From positions 124,001 to 188,000 of the forward strand of contig NZ_JAJPUI010000009.1 of assembly GCF_021390935.1 (NCBI RefSeq): a stretch of 64,000 nucleotides of DNA, in the 5' to 3' direction. The translations under genes were made by a program, and so were the position numbers. Under the pieces are notes generated by a model. That model ran no database searches and had not been told where the DNA came from. It saw only the letters and a program-made list of their open reading frames with translations. Shown in pieces: positions 33,725 through 53,368 of the stretch. The DNA comes from Streptomyces sp. CC228A (GTDB lineage Bacteria > Actinomycetota > Actinomycetes > Streptomycetales > Streptomycetaceae). The stretch's first letter is position 1. Each line of letters begins with the position of its first letter.

Positions 33725-34447
33725 GTGAAGCGCAGCAAGGCTCTGCGAGCCGCGGACGCGAAGATCGACCGGGCGCGTACCTACGCCCCCCTCGAGGCCG
33801 TCCGCCTCGCCAAGGAGACCGCCAGCACGAAGTTCGACGGCACCGTCGAGGTCGCCTTCCGCCTGGGCGTCGACCCGCGCAAGGCCGACCAGATGGTCCG
33901 TGGCACCGTGAACCTTCCGCACGGCACCGGCAAGACCGCCCGGGTCCTGGTCTTCGCGACCGGTGACCGTGCTGCGGCCGCGGAGGCCGCGGGCGCCGAC
34001 ATCGTCGGCTCCGACGAACTGATCGACGAGGTGGCGAAGGGCCGTCTGGACTTCGACGCCGTCGTCGCCACCCCTGACCTCATGGGCAAGGTCGGCCGCC
34101 TCGGCCGCGTCCTCGGCCCCCGTGGTCTGATGCCGAACCCGAAGACCGGCACCGTCACCATGGACGTCGCCAAGGCCGTCACCGACATCAAGGGCGGCAA
34201 GATCGAGTTCCGTGTCGACAAGCACTCGAACCTGCACTTCATCATCGGCAAGGTGTCGTTCGACGAGACGAAGCTGGTCGAGAACTACGGCGCGGCCCTG
34301 GAGGAGATCCTCCGCCTGAAGCCGTCCGCCGCGAAGGGCCGCTACGTCAAGAAGGCGACCCTCACCACCACCATGGGCCCCGGCATCCCGCTGGACCCGA
34401 ACCGCACCCGGAACCTCCTCGTCGAGGAGGACCCGGCCGCGGTCTGA
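33725..34447 (+). CDS. rplA: 50S ribosomal protein L1
   Basis: A 240-residue L1, forming the mobile L1 stalk at the E site and, in many bacteria, autoregulating the rplK-rplA mRNA. Signature GPRGLMPNPKTGTVT (about residues 134-148) and an intact C-terminus. GTG start with ACAGGAGAAGCA upstream. Two hairpins follow, the second with a six-T run. Confidence 0.96.
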   Translation: MKRSKALRAADAKIDRARTYAPLEAVRLAKETASTKFDGTVEVAFRLGVDPRKADQMVRGTVNLPHGTGKTARVLVFATGDRAAAAEAAGADIVGSDELIDEVAKGRLDFDAVVATPDLMGKVGRLGRVLGPRGLMPNPKTGTVTMDVAKAVTDIKGGKIEFRVDKHSNLHFIIGKVSFDETKLVENYGAALEEILRLKPSAAKGRYVKKATLTTTMGPGIPLDPNRTRNLLVEEDPAAV

Positions 34448-34473
34448 GCCTGACGGCTCACCCGGTTCGCCGA

Positions 34474-34509
34474 CCGGCCCCCGCCCTTCTCCGGAAGGAC
34501 GGGGGCCGG
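34474..34509 (+). terminator. First hairpin after rplA
   Basis: Long stem CCGGCCCCCGCCCTTC / GAAGGACGGGGGCCGG, one mismatch, 26 bases after the rplA stop. Confidence 0.75.
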
Positions 34510-34516
34510 TGTGCGT

Positions 34517-34557
34517 GCCGGCCCCGCTCCTCCCCTGAGGGCCGGGGCCGACTTTTT
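34517..34557 (+). terminator. Second terminator after rplA
   Basis: CGGCCCC / GGGGCCG stem followed by ACTTTTTT, a strong intrinsic terminator separating rplKA from the lipoprotein gene. Confidence 0.85.
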
Positions 34558-34625
34558 TCAGGCCGGAGTGTCGGACCCATGCGCTAGCGTGCAGGTGTTC
34601 GTATGAGAGATCTTGAGGGTGGGGA

Positions 34626-35624
34626 ATGAACAGCACGCGTGTCCGCAGGCGTCTCGGTGTCTCCGTCGCGGCCCTGGCCGTGATGGCGAGCGCGGCGGCC
34701 TGCCAGGACGGGGACAAGAAGGCCGCCGACGCGCCGCGTGACGAGGTCCTGGGGGCTTCACCGGTCGACGCCATCAAGGCCGCGTACGAGAAGACCTCGA
34801 AGGCCAAGTCCGCCAAGGTGCAGATGACGCTGAGCATGCCCGGTGGACCGGAGGGCGCCGGGGGCCTCGGGGAGATGGAGATGTCCGGTGTCCTCGGGTG
34901 GGATCCCGCGGTGATGGACTTCACGGTCAAGGGCGGGCCGCTGGCGGAGCAGGGCGGACCCGGCGAGTTCCGCATGATCATGCTCGACCAGGTCATGTAC
35001 ATGGACATGGGTAAGGCCATGGAGGCGGGCGAGGGGACTCCGGAGGAGTTCCGGGGCAAGAGCTGGATGAAGCTGGACTTCAAGGCCCTGGCCGAGAAGT
35101 CCGGGGACGCCCGGATCCAGAAGCAGATGACCCAGGGCCTGGAGACCATGAACCAGGACCCGGCGCAGCAGCTGGCCCTGCTCCTCGACTCCCCGAGCCT
35201 CAAGCACATCGGCCCGGCGAAGGTCGAGGGCGTGGAGACCCAGCACTACCGGGGCCGGGTGTCCGTGGACGAGATGGTGGCCGCCAACAAGTCGCTCTCG
35301 GTGCTCAGCGACGAGGAGCGCGACGAACTGGTCGCCGAGGCCGAGAAGTCGGGCCTCAAGGCGTACGACACCGAGGTCTGGGTCGACGGCGACGGCTACC
35401 CCGTCAAGATGGATGTCGGCATGGAGACGGCCCAGGGCACGGTGAAGATCACCGCCGAGTACTCCGACTACGGCACCAAGGCGGCCGTGAAGGCACCGCC
35501 GGCCGACGAGACCGTCGACTTCGTCGAGATGATCGAGGGGATAGCGGGCGCCGTGGGCGAGGGCGAGGGCGCGGGTGCCGGCCGCGCGGGCGCCGGCGAG
35601 GAACCGTTCGCCGACGCGGCCTGA
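34626..35624 (+). CDS. LppX/LprG-like lipoprotein
   Basis: A 332-residue exported lipoprotein: basic N-terminus, hydrophobic core, lipobox ASAAAC with lipidated Cys near residue 26. The mature part resembles LppX_LprAFG-type proteins (lipid-binding half barrels), with repeated strand-turn patterns and a SVDEMVAANKSLSVLSDEE segment. Asp/Glu-rich; Gly/Ala-rich C-terminus. ATG with GAGGGTGGGG upstream. Its place between rplA and rplJ is conserved in Streptomyces but its role is unknown. Confidence 0.85.
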   Translation: MNSTRVRRRLGVSVAALAVMASAAACQDGDKKAADAPRDEVLGASPVDAIKAAYEKTSKAKSAKVQMTLSMPGGPEGAGGLGEMEMSGVLGWDPAVMDFTVKGGPLAEQGGPGEFRMIMLDQVMYMDMGKAMEAGEGTPEEFRGKSWMKLDFKALAEKSGDARIQKQMTQGLETMNQDPAQQLALLLDSPSLKHIGPAKVEGVETQHYRGRVSVDEMVAANKSLSVLSDEERDELVAEAEKSGLKAYDTEVWVDGDGYPVKMDVGMETAQGTVKITAEYSDYGTKAAVKAPPADETVDFVEMIEGIAGAVGEGEGAGAGRAGAGEEPFADAA

Positions 35625-35636
35625 CGAGCGGACCCC

Positions 35637-35672
35637 GGGCGCAGACAGGCACCGATTTGCCTGTCTGCGCCC
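35637..35672 (+). terminator. Terminator after the lipoprotein gene, overlapping the rplJ promoter
   Basis: Perfect stem GGGCGCAGACAGGC / GCCTGTCTGCGCCC, eight-base loop. The -35 candidate of rplJ (TTGCCT, 35657-35662) lies in its 3' arm. Confidence 0.85.
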
Positions 35673-35686
35673 CCCTCCCGTACTCT
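35657..35686 (+). promoter_or_regulatory. rplJ-rplL promoter
   Basis: TTGCCT (35657-35662), 18-base spacer, TACTCT (35681-35686). The predicted start lies just before the L10 leader structure. Confidence 0.55.
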
Positions 35687-35691
35687 GCCTG

Positions 35692-35782
35692 AGAAGCCAA
35701 AGACCGCTGGTCGCTGCTGTGCCCGTACGGGTGCGGCGGCCGAAGGATCCGCTAGCTGCGGACGACCCGCGCAGGTGACTCA
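35692..35782 (+). promoter_or_regulatory. Ribosomal protein L10 leader
   Basis: Conserved leader features are visible: AAAGACCGCTGGTCG near the 5' end, a central hairpin region, and CGACCCGCGCAGGTGAC at the 3' side. The L10-L12 complex binds this structured mRNA element and represses rplJ-rplL, known across bacteria. It lies between the promoter and a downstream attenuator-like hairpin. Confidence 0.75.
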
Positions 35783-35816
35783 GGAAGTACTCCCAGGATT
35801 CCGTTCTGGTCGAGTG

Positions 35817-35852
35817 ACGCCCCGTGTGCCTGCGCCGGGGCGTTTCGTTTTG
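35817..35852 (+). terminator. Attenuator-like terminator in the rplJ leader
   Basis: ACGCCCCG / CGGGGCGT stem, eleven-base loop, then TTCGTTTT, placed about 60 bases before rplJ. It may end part of the transcripts under L10 control. Confidence 0.65.
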
Positions 35853-35910
35853 CCCAGTCTCCTTCCTTCAGCCACTGCGGTCCGAATCACCCGGAAGGAG
35901 GCCGAGGCTC

Positions 35911-36441
35911 ATGGCGAGGCCCGACAAGGCTGCCGCGGTTGCCGAGCTGACGGACAAGTTTCGCAGCTCCAGCGCCGCTGTGCTGACCGAGTACCGCGGT
36001 CTCACCGTGGCGCAGACCAAGCAGCTGCGCCGTTCGCTCGGTGAGAACGCCCAGTACGCCGTGGTGAAGAACACGCTGACCAAGATTGCGGCCAACGAGG
36101 CCGGGATCAGCACGCTCGACGACCTGTTCAACGGTCCGACGGCGGTCGCCTTCGTCACCGGTGACCCGGTCGAGGCGGCGAAGGGTCTTCGTGACTTCGC
36201 CAAGGAGAACCCGAATCTCGTCATCAAGGGCGGTGTCCTTGACGGCAAGGCGCTGTCCGCCGACGAGATCAAGAAGCTTGCGGACCTCGAGTCCCGCGAG
36301 GTTCTGCTCAGCAAGCTGGCCGGTGCCTTCAAGGCGAAGCAGTCCCAGGCTGCCTCCGTCTTCCAGGCGCTGCCGTCGAAGCTCGTCCGCACCGTGGACG
36401 CGCTGCGCGCCAAGCAGGCCGAGCAGGGCGGTGCCGAGTAA
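35911..36441 (+). CDS. rplJ: 50S ribosomal protein L10
   Basis: A 176-residue L10, base of the L7/L12 stalk. N-terminal rRNA-binding part has VLTEYRGLTVAQTKQLRRSL; the C-terminal helix for L12 dimers is near residues 140-170. ATG with CCGGAAGGAGG about ten bases upstream. Frame is open upstream but the ATG follows the ribosome binding site exactly. Cotranscribed with rplL, 116 bases downstream. Confidence 0.96.
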   Translation: MARPDKAAAVAELTDKFRSSSAAVLTEYRGLTVAQTKQLRRSLGENAQYAVVKNTLTKIAANEAGISTLDDLFNGPTAVAFVTGDPVEAAKGLRDFAKENPNLVIKGGVLDGKALSADEIKKLADLESREVLLSKLAGAFKAKQSQAASVFQALPSKLVRTVDALRAKQAEQGGAE

Positions 36442-36557
36442 TTCGGCTCGCACTCTGATCGCCGCCTGACCTGCGGCGGCGGTCACAGCGGGCCAGACGT
36501 ACGCCCGCCTCACATGTACATCCCGGCACCTGCCGAATGAGTGGAAGGACCGCCATC

Positions 36558-36947
36558 ATGGCGAAGCTCACCCAGGACGAGCTGCTCGCGCAGTTCGAGG
36601 AGATGACCCTCATCGAGCTCTCCGAGTTCGTGAAGGCCTTCGAGGAGAAGTTCGACGTCACCGCCGCCGCTGCCGCGCCGGTCGTCGTCGCCGGTGGTGC
36701 CGCTGGTGGCGCCGCCGCCGAGGCCGAGGATGAGAAGGACGAGTTCGACGTCATCCTCACCGGTGCCGGCGACAAGAAGATCCAGGTCATCAAGGTCGTG
36801 CGCGAGCTGACCTCCCTCGGCCTGAAGGAGGCCAAGGACCTGGTGGACGGCGCCCCGAAGCCGGTCCTGGAGAAGGTCAACAAGGAGGCCGCTGACAAGG
36901 CCGCCGAGGCCCTCAAGGGCGCCGGTGCCTCCGTCGAGGTCAAGTGA
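36558..36947 (+). CDS. rplL: 50S ribosomal protein L7/L12
   Basis: A 129-residue L7/L12. N-terminal dimer domain, Ala-rich hinge, and the globular C-terminal domain with KKIQVIKVVRELTSLGLKEA and DLVDGAPKPV. Recruits and activates translational GTPases. ATG at 36558 with TGGAAGGA upstream. A long hairpin follows. Confidence 0.96.
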   Translation: MAKLTQDELLAQFEEMTLIELSEFVKAFEEKFDVTAAAAAPVVVAGGAAGGAAAEAEDEKDEFDVILTGAGDKKIQVIKVVRELTSLGLKEAKDLVDGAPKPVLEKVNKEAADKAAEALKGAGASVEVK

Positions 36948-36995
36948 CCTCCTGCGGGTCTCCTGACTCGTACTGACGCCCCTCCGCGGGCGTGA

Positions 36996-37031
36996 GGAAG
37001 GGCGATCACCCATTGGGGTGGTCGCCCTTCC
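36996..37031 (+). terminator. rplJL terminator
   Basis: Perfect 16-base stem GGAAGGGCGATCACCC / GGGTGGTCGCCCTTCC, four-base loop, about 50 bases after rplL. The 448-base gap up to rpoB holds no gene. Confidence 0.85.
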
Positions 37032-37268
37032 GTCGTTGCGTGGCAGCCGGGTTGCACTGGGGCTCCAGGGGAGTATGGTGATCTTCGCCGTGCGCCCCGC
37101 TCAGCCAGGGGCCTTGACGAACCGCACGCCGCGCGCAATTCTCAGGACGCGTCGGCACACGATCCAGATCCGAGGCATGGATCGGTGACCGAGCGGGCAG
37201 TATCGATGTGCGCTGACGGCGCGAGGTGCGCGAAGTTGAGAACAACGAGGGTCGCGATCTACACGCCC

Positions 37269-37297
37269 TGGACATCAGTGGGCCAAGTGGCTACACT
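37269..37297 (+). promoter_or_regulatory. rpoBC promoter
   Basis: TGGACA (37269-37274), exactly 17 bases, TACACT (37292-37297), a strong vegetative-type promoter. The predicted untranslated leader to the TTG start is about 175 bases. Confidence 0.75.
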
Positions 37298-37479
37298 GAC
37301 CCTTTGCGCTGCCTGTTAGCTGCTCCCTGCCCGTCACCAGGGGCATCCCCTCGCAAGAGCACAGTTGACCGAGTGCCCTGACCAGGCCCTTTGGCCCCTT
37401 CAGGAACATTCGTCGTCTCTGCGCCCGGCTGGGAACCGGTACGCGCGTAGTGAGTCCGAGCCCTCGGAAGGACCCCCTC

Positions 37480-40965
<3,486 letters not shown>

Positions 40966-41060
40966 CGGGTCGGCCGGCCGGACCCCCGCGGTCCGGCCGG
41001 CCACCCAGCGACCCGTACAGACCATGGATTGACACGAACCCTGAGAGGGATTGACGCATA

Positions 41061-44960
<3,900 letters not shown>

Positions 44961-44973
44961 GGCGTACGTCTGA

Positions 44974-45011
44974 CGAAGGGCGGTCACCCCGTGCGGGGTG
45001 GCCGCCCTTCG
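44974..45011 (+). terminator. rpoBC terminator
   Basis: Perfect 17-base stem CGAAGGGCGGTCACCCC / GGGGTGGCCGCCCTTCG with loop GTGC, 14 bases after the rpoC stop. Confidence 0.9.
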
Positions 45012-46054
45012 GCGTGCCCGGGGCGCGCCGCCGCGGCCCGCCGCGGCCCGCTGGGGGTCCGGTCGGCGCGGTGCGCGCGCGGCCGTGTGCGGGGTGGTCG
45101 CTCAGCCCTGGCGGCCTGCGGGGGCGCGGGGCTGGGGGCGCGGGTCTGCGGGGCCGCGGCCTGTGGAGTGGCGGGGCTGGGGGCGCGGGTCTGCGGGGCG
45201 GCGGCCTGTGGAGTGGCAGGGCTGGGGGCGCTGGGTTGCGGGCCGGAGGCTGCGGGGCGGCGGGCCGCAGGACTGCGGGTCCGGCACTTGGCGTTCTGCG
45301 GGTCCGTGGGCGGCCGCCAGGGCGCTGGTGCGCGGGTTCACGGGGGCGGCGGTGCGCCGGCGCACCGGGGCGGCGGCACGCGGCCTCAGGGGCGGTGCCT
45401 CCCCCAAGGGTGCCGACCGCACGCGCCCTGCACGGTGCCTGCGCCTGCGGGTCGCCGTGTTCGACGCCGGCGTCCTTTTCCGGCCGGCCCGTGCCAGGGT
45501 GCTCGCTCCGCTCTGGCGGGTTCGTGGGTGGTGGGGAGCCGGGGCTGCTTCTGTACGGCGGGCGCGTCCGGCGCTCGGCGCGCTCCCGCTCAAGGCGCTG
45601 CCCGGCTGGGAGGGTGCGGCACCCGGCGGGGGAGAGAGGAGGGCGGCGGGCGAGGTCGTGGTCGCGCGGTACCGCAGCGCGCGGCGGCGGCCGGTCGGGT
45701 GCCTGCCTCGCCGGCCGGCCCCGGCCGAGGCTGCGGGTGGCGGCAGGGGGACGCGGTGCGGGGCGCGTACGCCGCAGCCGGGACGCCCGGCCGCGCGTCC
45801 GGCGGGGCGGTGGCGCGGGTGCCTGGGCGTCCTGCGGCGCGGCGATGCGTGGGGGTCAGGGCGATCCTGCGGTCTGCGGCGGCGTTCCTGCGCGCTGTGG
45901 TCGCACCCTCGGGCGGGATCTGCCGGCGCCGCGGCGGAGCGCGGGGGCACGGGGAAGTCGTCGCCGCCGCCGCGCCGGGCGGCCGGCGGGGGCCGGACCG
46001 CCTCCCGCACCTGTTCGAGGGGTTGCGCGGCCGGTTCGGGGCCGTGGCATTTGT
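45012..46054. other. 1.04-kb G/C-rich non-coding stretch between rpoC and the str operon
   Basis: Several frames are open throughout on both strands, as expected at this G/C content, but all read as Arg/Gly/Pro/Ala filler, lack ribosome binding sites, and none shows a domain. The 5' part holds a 45-bp tandem repeat (listed separately). Confidence 0.6.
45126..45260. repeat. 45-bp tandem repeat, about three copies
   Basis: Units begin at 45126, 45171 and 45216; the first two share GGGGCTGGGGGCGCGGGTCT and GGCCTGTGGAGTGGC, and the third has drifted. It lies 115 bases after the rpoC terminator. Confidence 0.85.
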
Positions 46055-46055
46055 T

Positions 46056-46084
46056 TTGACCGGAGTCCATGCGATAGGTACGCT
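46056..46084 (+). promoter_or_regulatory. str operon (rpsL) promoter
   Basis: TTGACC (46056-46061), exactly 17 bases, TACGCT (46079-46084). The leader to rpsL is about 190 bases, with a possible second start near the TTACTTATAC stretch at 46247-46256. Confidence 0.75.
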
Positions 46085-46279
46085 CAGACCTTGTGCCTGG
46101 GGTGTGCCTGGGCTCCTGTGCGTGTCCTCAACCGCACGGGCAGCCAGCAAGGGCCACCGCAATCTGTGCTCGTTCCCGCCTCGCGGCGGGGGCCCGCCTG
46201 ATTCGACACACCCGACCGCGTGGGTCGGAGAAGTTCCAGGTTAGCTTTACTTATACGGCACACAGAAACCGGAGAAGTA

Positions 46280-46651
46280 GTGCCTACGATCCAGCAGCTG
46301 GTCCGCAAGGGCCGGCAGGACAAGGTCGAGAAGAACAAGACGCCCGCCCTCGAGGGTTCCCCTCAGCGCCGCGGCGTCTGCACGCGTGTGTTCACGACCA
46401 CCCCGAAGAAGCCGAACTCGGCCCTGCGTAAGGTCGCGCGTGTGCGTCTGACCAGCGGGATCGAGGTCACCGCTTACATTCCGGGTGAGGGACACAACCT
46501 GCAGGAGCACTCCATCGTGCTCGTGCGTGGTGGCCGTGTGAAGGACCTGCCGGGTGTTCGCTACAAGATCATCCGCGGCTCGCTCGACACCCAGGGTGTC
46601 AAGAACCGCAAGCAGGCCCGCAGCCGCTACGGCGCCAAGAAGGAGAAGTAA
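46280..46651 (+). CDS. rpsL: 30S ribosomal protein S12
   Basis: A 123-residue S12, decoding-site protein. K43 (in TTTPKKPNS) and K88 (in GGRVKDLPGV) are wild type, so no streptomycin-resistance substitution is present. GTG start with GGAGAA directly upstream. First gene of rpsL-rpsG-fusA. Ends two bases before rpsG. Confidence 0.97.
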   Translation: MPTIQQLVRKGRQDKVEKNKTPALEGSPQRRGVCTRVFTTTPKKPNSALRKVARVRLTSGIEVTAYIPGEGHNLQEHSIVLVRGGRVKDLPGVRYKIIRGSLDTQGVKNRKQARSRYGAKKEK

Positions 46652-46653
46652 GA

Positions 46654-47124
46654 ATGCCTCGTAAGGGCCCCGCCCCGAAGCGCCCGGTCATCATCGACCC
46701 GGTTTACGGTTCTCCTCTGGTGACCTCGCTGATCAACAAGATCCTCCTGAACGGCAAGCGCTCCACCGCCGAGCGCATCGTGTACGGCGCCATGGAGGGC
46801 CTGCGCGAGAAGACCGGTCAGGACCCGGTCATCACGCTGAAGCGCGCCCTCGAGAACGTCAAGCCCGCTCTTGAGGTCAAGTCCCGCCGTGTCGGTGGCG
46901 CCACCTACCAGGTGCCGATCGAGGTCAAGCCCGGCCGTGCCTCCACCCTGGCGCTGCGCTGGCTGGTCGGCTACTCCCGCGCCCGTCGCGAGAAGACCAT
47001 GACCGAGCGCCTGATGAACGAGCTGCTCGACGCCTCCAACGGCCTCGGCGCCTCGGTCAAGAAGCGCGAGGACACGCACAAGATGGCCGAGTCCAACAAG
47101 GCCTTCGCGCACTACCGCTGGTAG
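46654..47124 (+). CDS. rpsG: 30S ribosomal protein S7
   Basis: A 156-residue S7, head assembly protein binding 16S rRNA. Signature DPVYGSPLVTSLINKILLNG near the N-terminus and AHYRW at the C-terminus. The ribosome binding site AAGGAGAAG lies inside the rpsL 3' end, so the two are coupled. Confidence 0.97.
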   Translation: MPRKGPAPKRPVIIDPVYGSPLVTSLINKILLNGKRSTAERIVYGAMEGLREKTGQDPVITLKRALENVKPALEVKSRRVGGATYQVPIEVKPGRASTLALRWLVGYSRARREKTMTERLMNELLDASNGLGASVKKREDTHKMAESNKAFAHYRW

Positions 47125-47163
47125 TCGCAACCCCCATCGAGACCGAGAGAAGACTGAAGCCTT

Positions 47164-49290
<2,127 letters not shown>

Positions 49291-49448
49291 CTCCACCGAG
49301 TTCACGCTTTAGGCTTGTCACCGGATACACCGGGGCGTTCGCCGCGATTCTCGCGAAGAGCGGCGCGCGCCCCGGGGCCGGCATCCCAGCAAAGATCACC
49401 TGGCGCCGATGAGTAAGGCGTACAGAACCACTCCACAGGAGGACCCCA

Positions 49449-50642
<1,194 letters not shown>

Positions 50643-50710
50643 GTCCCCGGACTCTCTGACGGCCTGAACGGCTGACCTGGTAGCTCCCAGGAGCACCTGG
50701 AGCATCAGCG

Positions 50711-50743
50711 AGGGCCCCGCACCTTTCGGTGCGGGGCCCTTTG
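50711..50743 (+). terminator. tuf terminator
   Basis: Perfect stem AGGGCCCCGCACC / GGTGCGGGGCCCT with loop TTTC, followed by TTT; 68 bases after tuf. Confidence 0.92.
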
Positions 50744-50986
50744 CCGTGCGCGGAGCCCCGCCCACGCGGTGCGGGGATCGCGGAAGGGCGGGCGTGTCCA
50801 CGCGGCGCGTCGCCGCCCCACGGGCCGGGGGCGTGGGGGGCGCAGGGGCGCGGGCCGCCGTACAGGGCCGTCCCTCTGCGGGCGGAGCCCCCGTACACGT
50901 GCGTACGGGGGCTCGGTACTCCCCATGGGAAAGAACCCGAGGGGAGGGGGCGGCGGTGTCGCCGGGGGTGGCCGCGTCGGCGTTGG
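50744..50986. other. Gap between tuf and the PIG-L gene
   Basis: No gene supported; G/C-rich, with a short CCCCCGTACACGTGCGTACGGGGG-like inverted repeat near 50888-50911 that could terminate the PIG-L transcript from the other side. Confidence 0.5.
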
Positions 50987-53181
50987 TCAGGCCGCGTCGC
51001 TGTGGGAGGCCCACGACCACGGGTAGCCGTCCGCCCCGATGCCCACCGCGAGCGCGCCCTGCGGGCCGAGGTGCAGCGAGGCCGCCCCCACCGGGACCAC
51101 CCCGTGCGCCCGGGTGGCCCGGCGCCCTCCTACGTACAGCTGCATCCGGCCGCGCAGGTCGCGGCCGAGCAGCACCGGGCCCTGCGGCGTGCCGGCCGCG
51201 TCGGTCCGGCCGTACCCGTGGAACACGGGGCCGGAGGAGGACCGGGCAGCGGTCCCCTGGATCCGTACCGCGGTCAGTTCCTTGCTGGTGGGGCGCCGGT
51301 AGTACAGCTCCAGCGTCCCGTCGGGTGCCGTCGCCGCGGCCACCGGGCCGTCCGGCGCGGGCAGCCCGGGGACGGGCCGCCACGCGACCGGCTGCCCGTG
51401 GGCGCTCTGCGCCCAGTGGTGCACGGTGCGGCGCCCCGCCGCGAACAGGTGCACCAGGCCGCGGCCGTCGACGACGGCGGTCAGCCCGTCCTGGATGTCG
51501 CCGCCGCCCAGGTCGCGCCACGGGCCCCAGGTGCCGTCCGTCTCCCGCACACGGCTGCTGACGGCCTTGTCGGCGTTCCGCACGAACAGGTGGACCCGAC
51601 CGTCCGGGGCGGTGACCGCCACCGGCACCCCGATGCGCCGGCCCCGGTCGTCGGTGCGCTCCGGGTTGCCGAGCCCGCTCCACGCGAGGAACGGGCCGCC
51701 GGGGAGCGCTGTTCCAGCACCACGATCTCCCGGTCGTTCGCGGCCCGGTGCCCGGCGAGCGCCGAAAACCGCAGGCCGAACAGCAGCCGGCGGCCGTCCG
51801 GCAGCGTCGCCGCACCGAGGCCCGGCGCGAGGGGGCCGCCGCCCAGGTCGTCCGGCCGCTCCCACTGGCCGCTGCCGGCCTCCGTCTCCCGCCAGCGGAC
51901 CGCGCGCAGCCCCAGCACCCCGTACACGACGAGCCGCCCGTCCGGGTCGCTGGTCACGACGGGGCCCGCCCCGGCGTAGCGGTGGTGGGTGGCGCGGACC
52001 CAGCCCTTCTTGTTGGTGAGCGGCCGCCTGCCGCCCACCATGTAGTCGCCGCAGCCGCTCGGGTTGCCGCACTGCCAGTCCGGGTCGCCGCCGTACGGGA
52101 CGAGGTTGGCGGCCTTCCGCTTGAGGACCGACTCGGGGAGGTTCTTGGGCCAGTGGCGGTTGTAGTACCCGCGGAAGGACGTGGCGACGAAGCCGGGTAT
52201 CGCGCCGCCGTCCCTGCTGGCCTCGGCGGCCCAGCGGACCAGGGCCGCCCAGCTGAACGACGCGGCGGCGGTGTGGTCGGCGTGGTCGGAGTAGCCGGGC
52301 TGCTCGGAGTCCTTCTTGCGGGTCTCCTCGTCGCTGTGCTGGAGGTCCGGATCGGGGTCCAGCGTGTGCACCACGGTGGGCTGGTAGCGCTCCATCAGCC
52401 CCACCAGCACGTCGATCAGCCCGTCGTGGTCGTACTCGGACGACCGGCGCACCGGCGAGTCGGACGCGACGACGGTACGGACCGTCGCCGCCCGCTCGCC
52501 CCACAGCGAGGGCAGCGCGTAGTACTGGCGCGGCTCGTGCATCGCCAGGTTCAGGAAGACCAGCTCCACGCGGCGGTTGCCGTGGGTCAGCGTGTCGACC
52601 TCGGCCTGCCGGTCGCCGCGCAGCGTCATCACGCCCTTCTGCCACGGCGTGAACATGTCGAGGCCCAGCATGGCGGCGTACGCCTGGCGCAGGCCCTGGT
52701 GGCGGGCGGACGAGTAGCCCGGCCGGTCCTCGGGCGGGGCCGTGCGCGCCCCGGGGACGCGGTTGAGGCCGTTGTGCTCGCCCGCGGTCACGTAGACGCA
52801 GACCAGCGGCACCCCGGAGTCCACCATCTGCTGGCAGTCGGGGTTCATGAAGTACAGGTCGTCGTCCGGGTGCGCCATGATCTGCATGAGCTGCGCCCGG
52901 CGCGAGCTCATGATGGGCATGCCCGGGGCCGGGTCCGCGGTCGGGCCGGTACGCCGCGGGGCGGGCACGGTGCAGCCGCCGAGACCGGCGGCGGCCGCGG
53001 TGACACCGGCCGCGGCGGCGGTCGCGGACGCCAGGAAGCGGCGCCGACCGGGACGGAAGGTACGGAAGGCGTCGAAGGCGCGGAAGGTCCGGAAGCGGGC
53101 GGGCCGGTTCGGAGCGGCCTGGGTGCTCCGCTCGCCCCGGACGAGGGCAGGGCGGAGCTCGGTTCCCCTTGAGTCGTACAC
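50987..53181 (-). CDS. Tat-exported PIG-L deacetylase with C-terminal beta-propeller; frameshifted as read
   Basis: A twin-arginine signal (GRRRFLAS, residues 45-52) with a lipobox LGGC at C70 is followed by a PIG-L N-acetyl-sugar deacetylase domain: AHPDDDLYFMNPD near 103-115 and the metal-binding YSDHADH further on. From about residue 430 the protein has beta-propeller/lectin-type repeats (for example DGRVHLFVRNAD). The frame breaks near 51709: adding one base after VVLEQ gives ALPGGPFLAWSGLG and one 731-residue product ending at 50987. Start GTG at 53181 is tentative. Divergent from a MarR-type regulator. Confidence 0.8.
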
Positions 53182-53330
53182 GTGGTCCCCGTGGCGAGAG
53201 TGTGGAGCTGGCTGTGCGGCAGAACACCCCTGGTCACAGCCGTGCTCCGCGACCAGCAAGACCGACTTTCGATACGGGGGGTTGTGTGCGAAGGGGTGTG
53301 ACATCCGAATCGTTACCGGGGTCGTGTGCC

Positions 53331-53361
53331 TTGACCTCAAGCCGAGTCGAGGTCCTAGCGT
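53331..53361 (+). promoter_or_regulatory. marR promoter with a spacer dyad
   Basis: TTGACC (53331-53336) and TAGCGT (53356-53361) are separated by a long 19-base spacer containing the dyad GACCTCAA-GCCGAG-TCGAGGTC (53333-53354). A MarR-family dimer could bind here to control itself or the divergent PIG-L gene. Confidence 0.45.
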
Positions 53362-53368
53362 CGGCGGC

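Noticed and set aside
44991..46244. Several long frames between rpoC and rpsL on both strands
   Set aside because: All frames are open at once, composition is Arg/Gly/Pro/Ala filler, no start has a ribosome binding site, and the 45-bp repeat explains part of the apparent peptide repetition.
46247..46256. Possible iron-box or second rpsL promoter at TTAGCTTTACTTATAC
   Set aside because: Only partly palindromic and without a matching -35; the TTGACC/TACGCT promoter upstream is much better.
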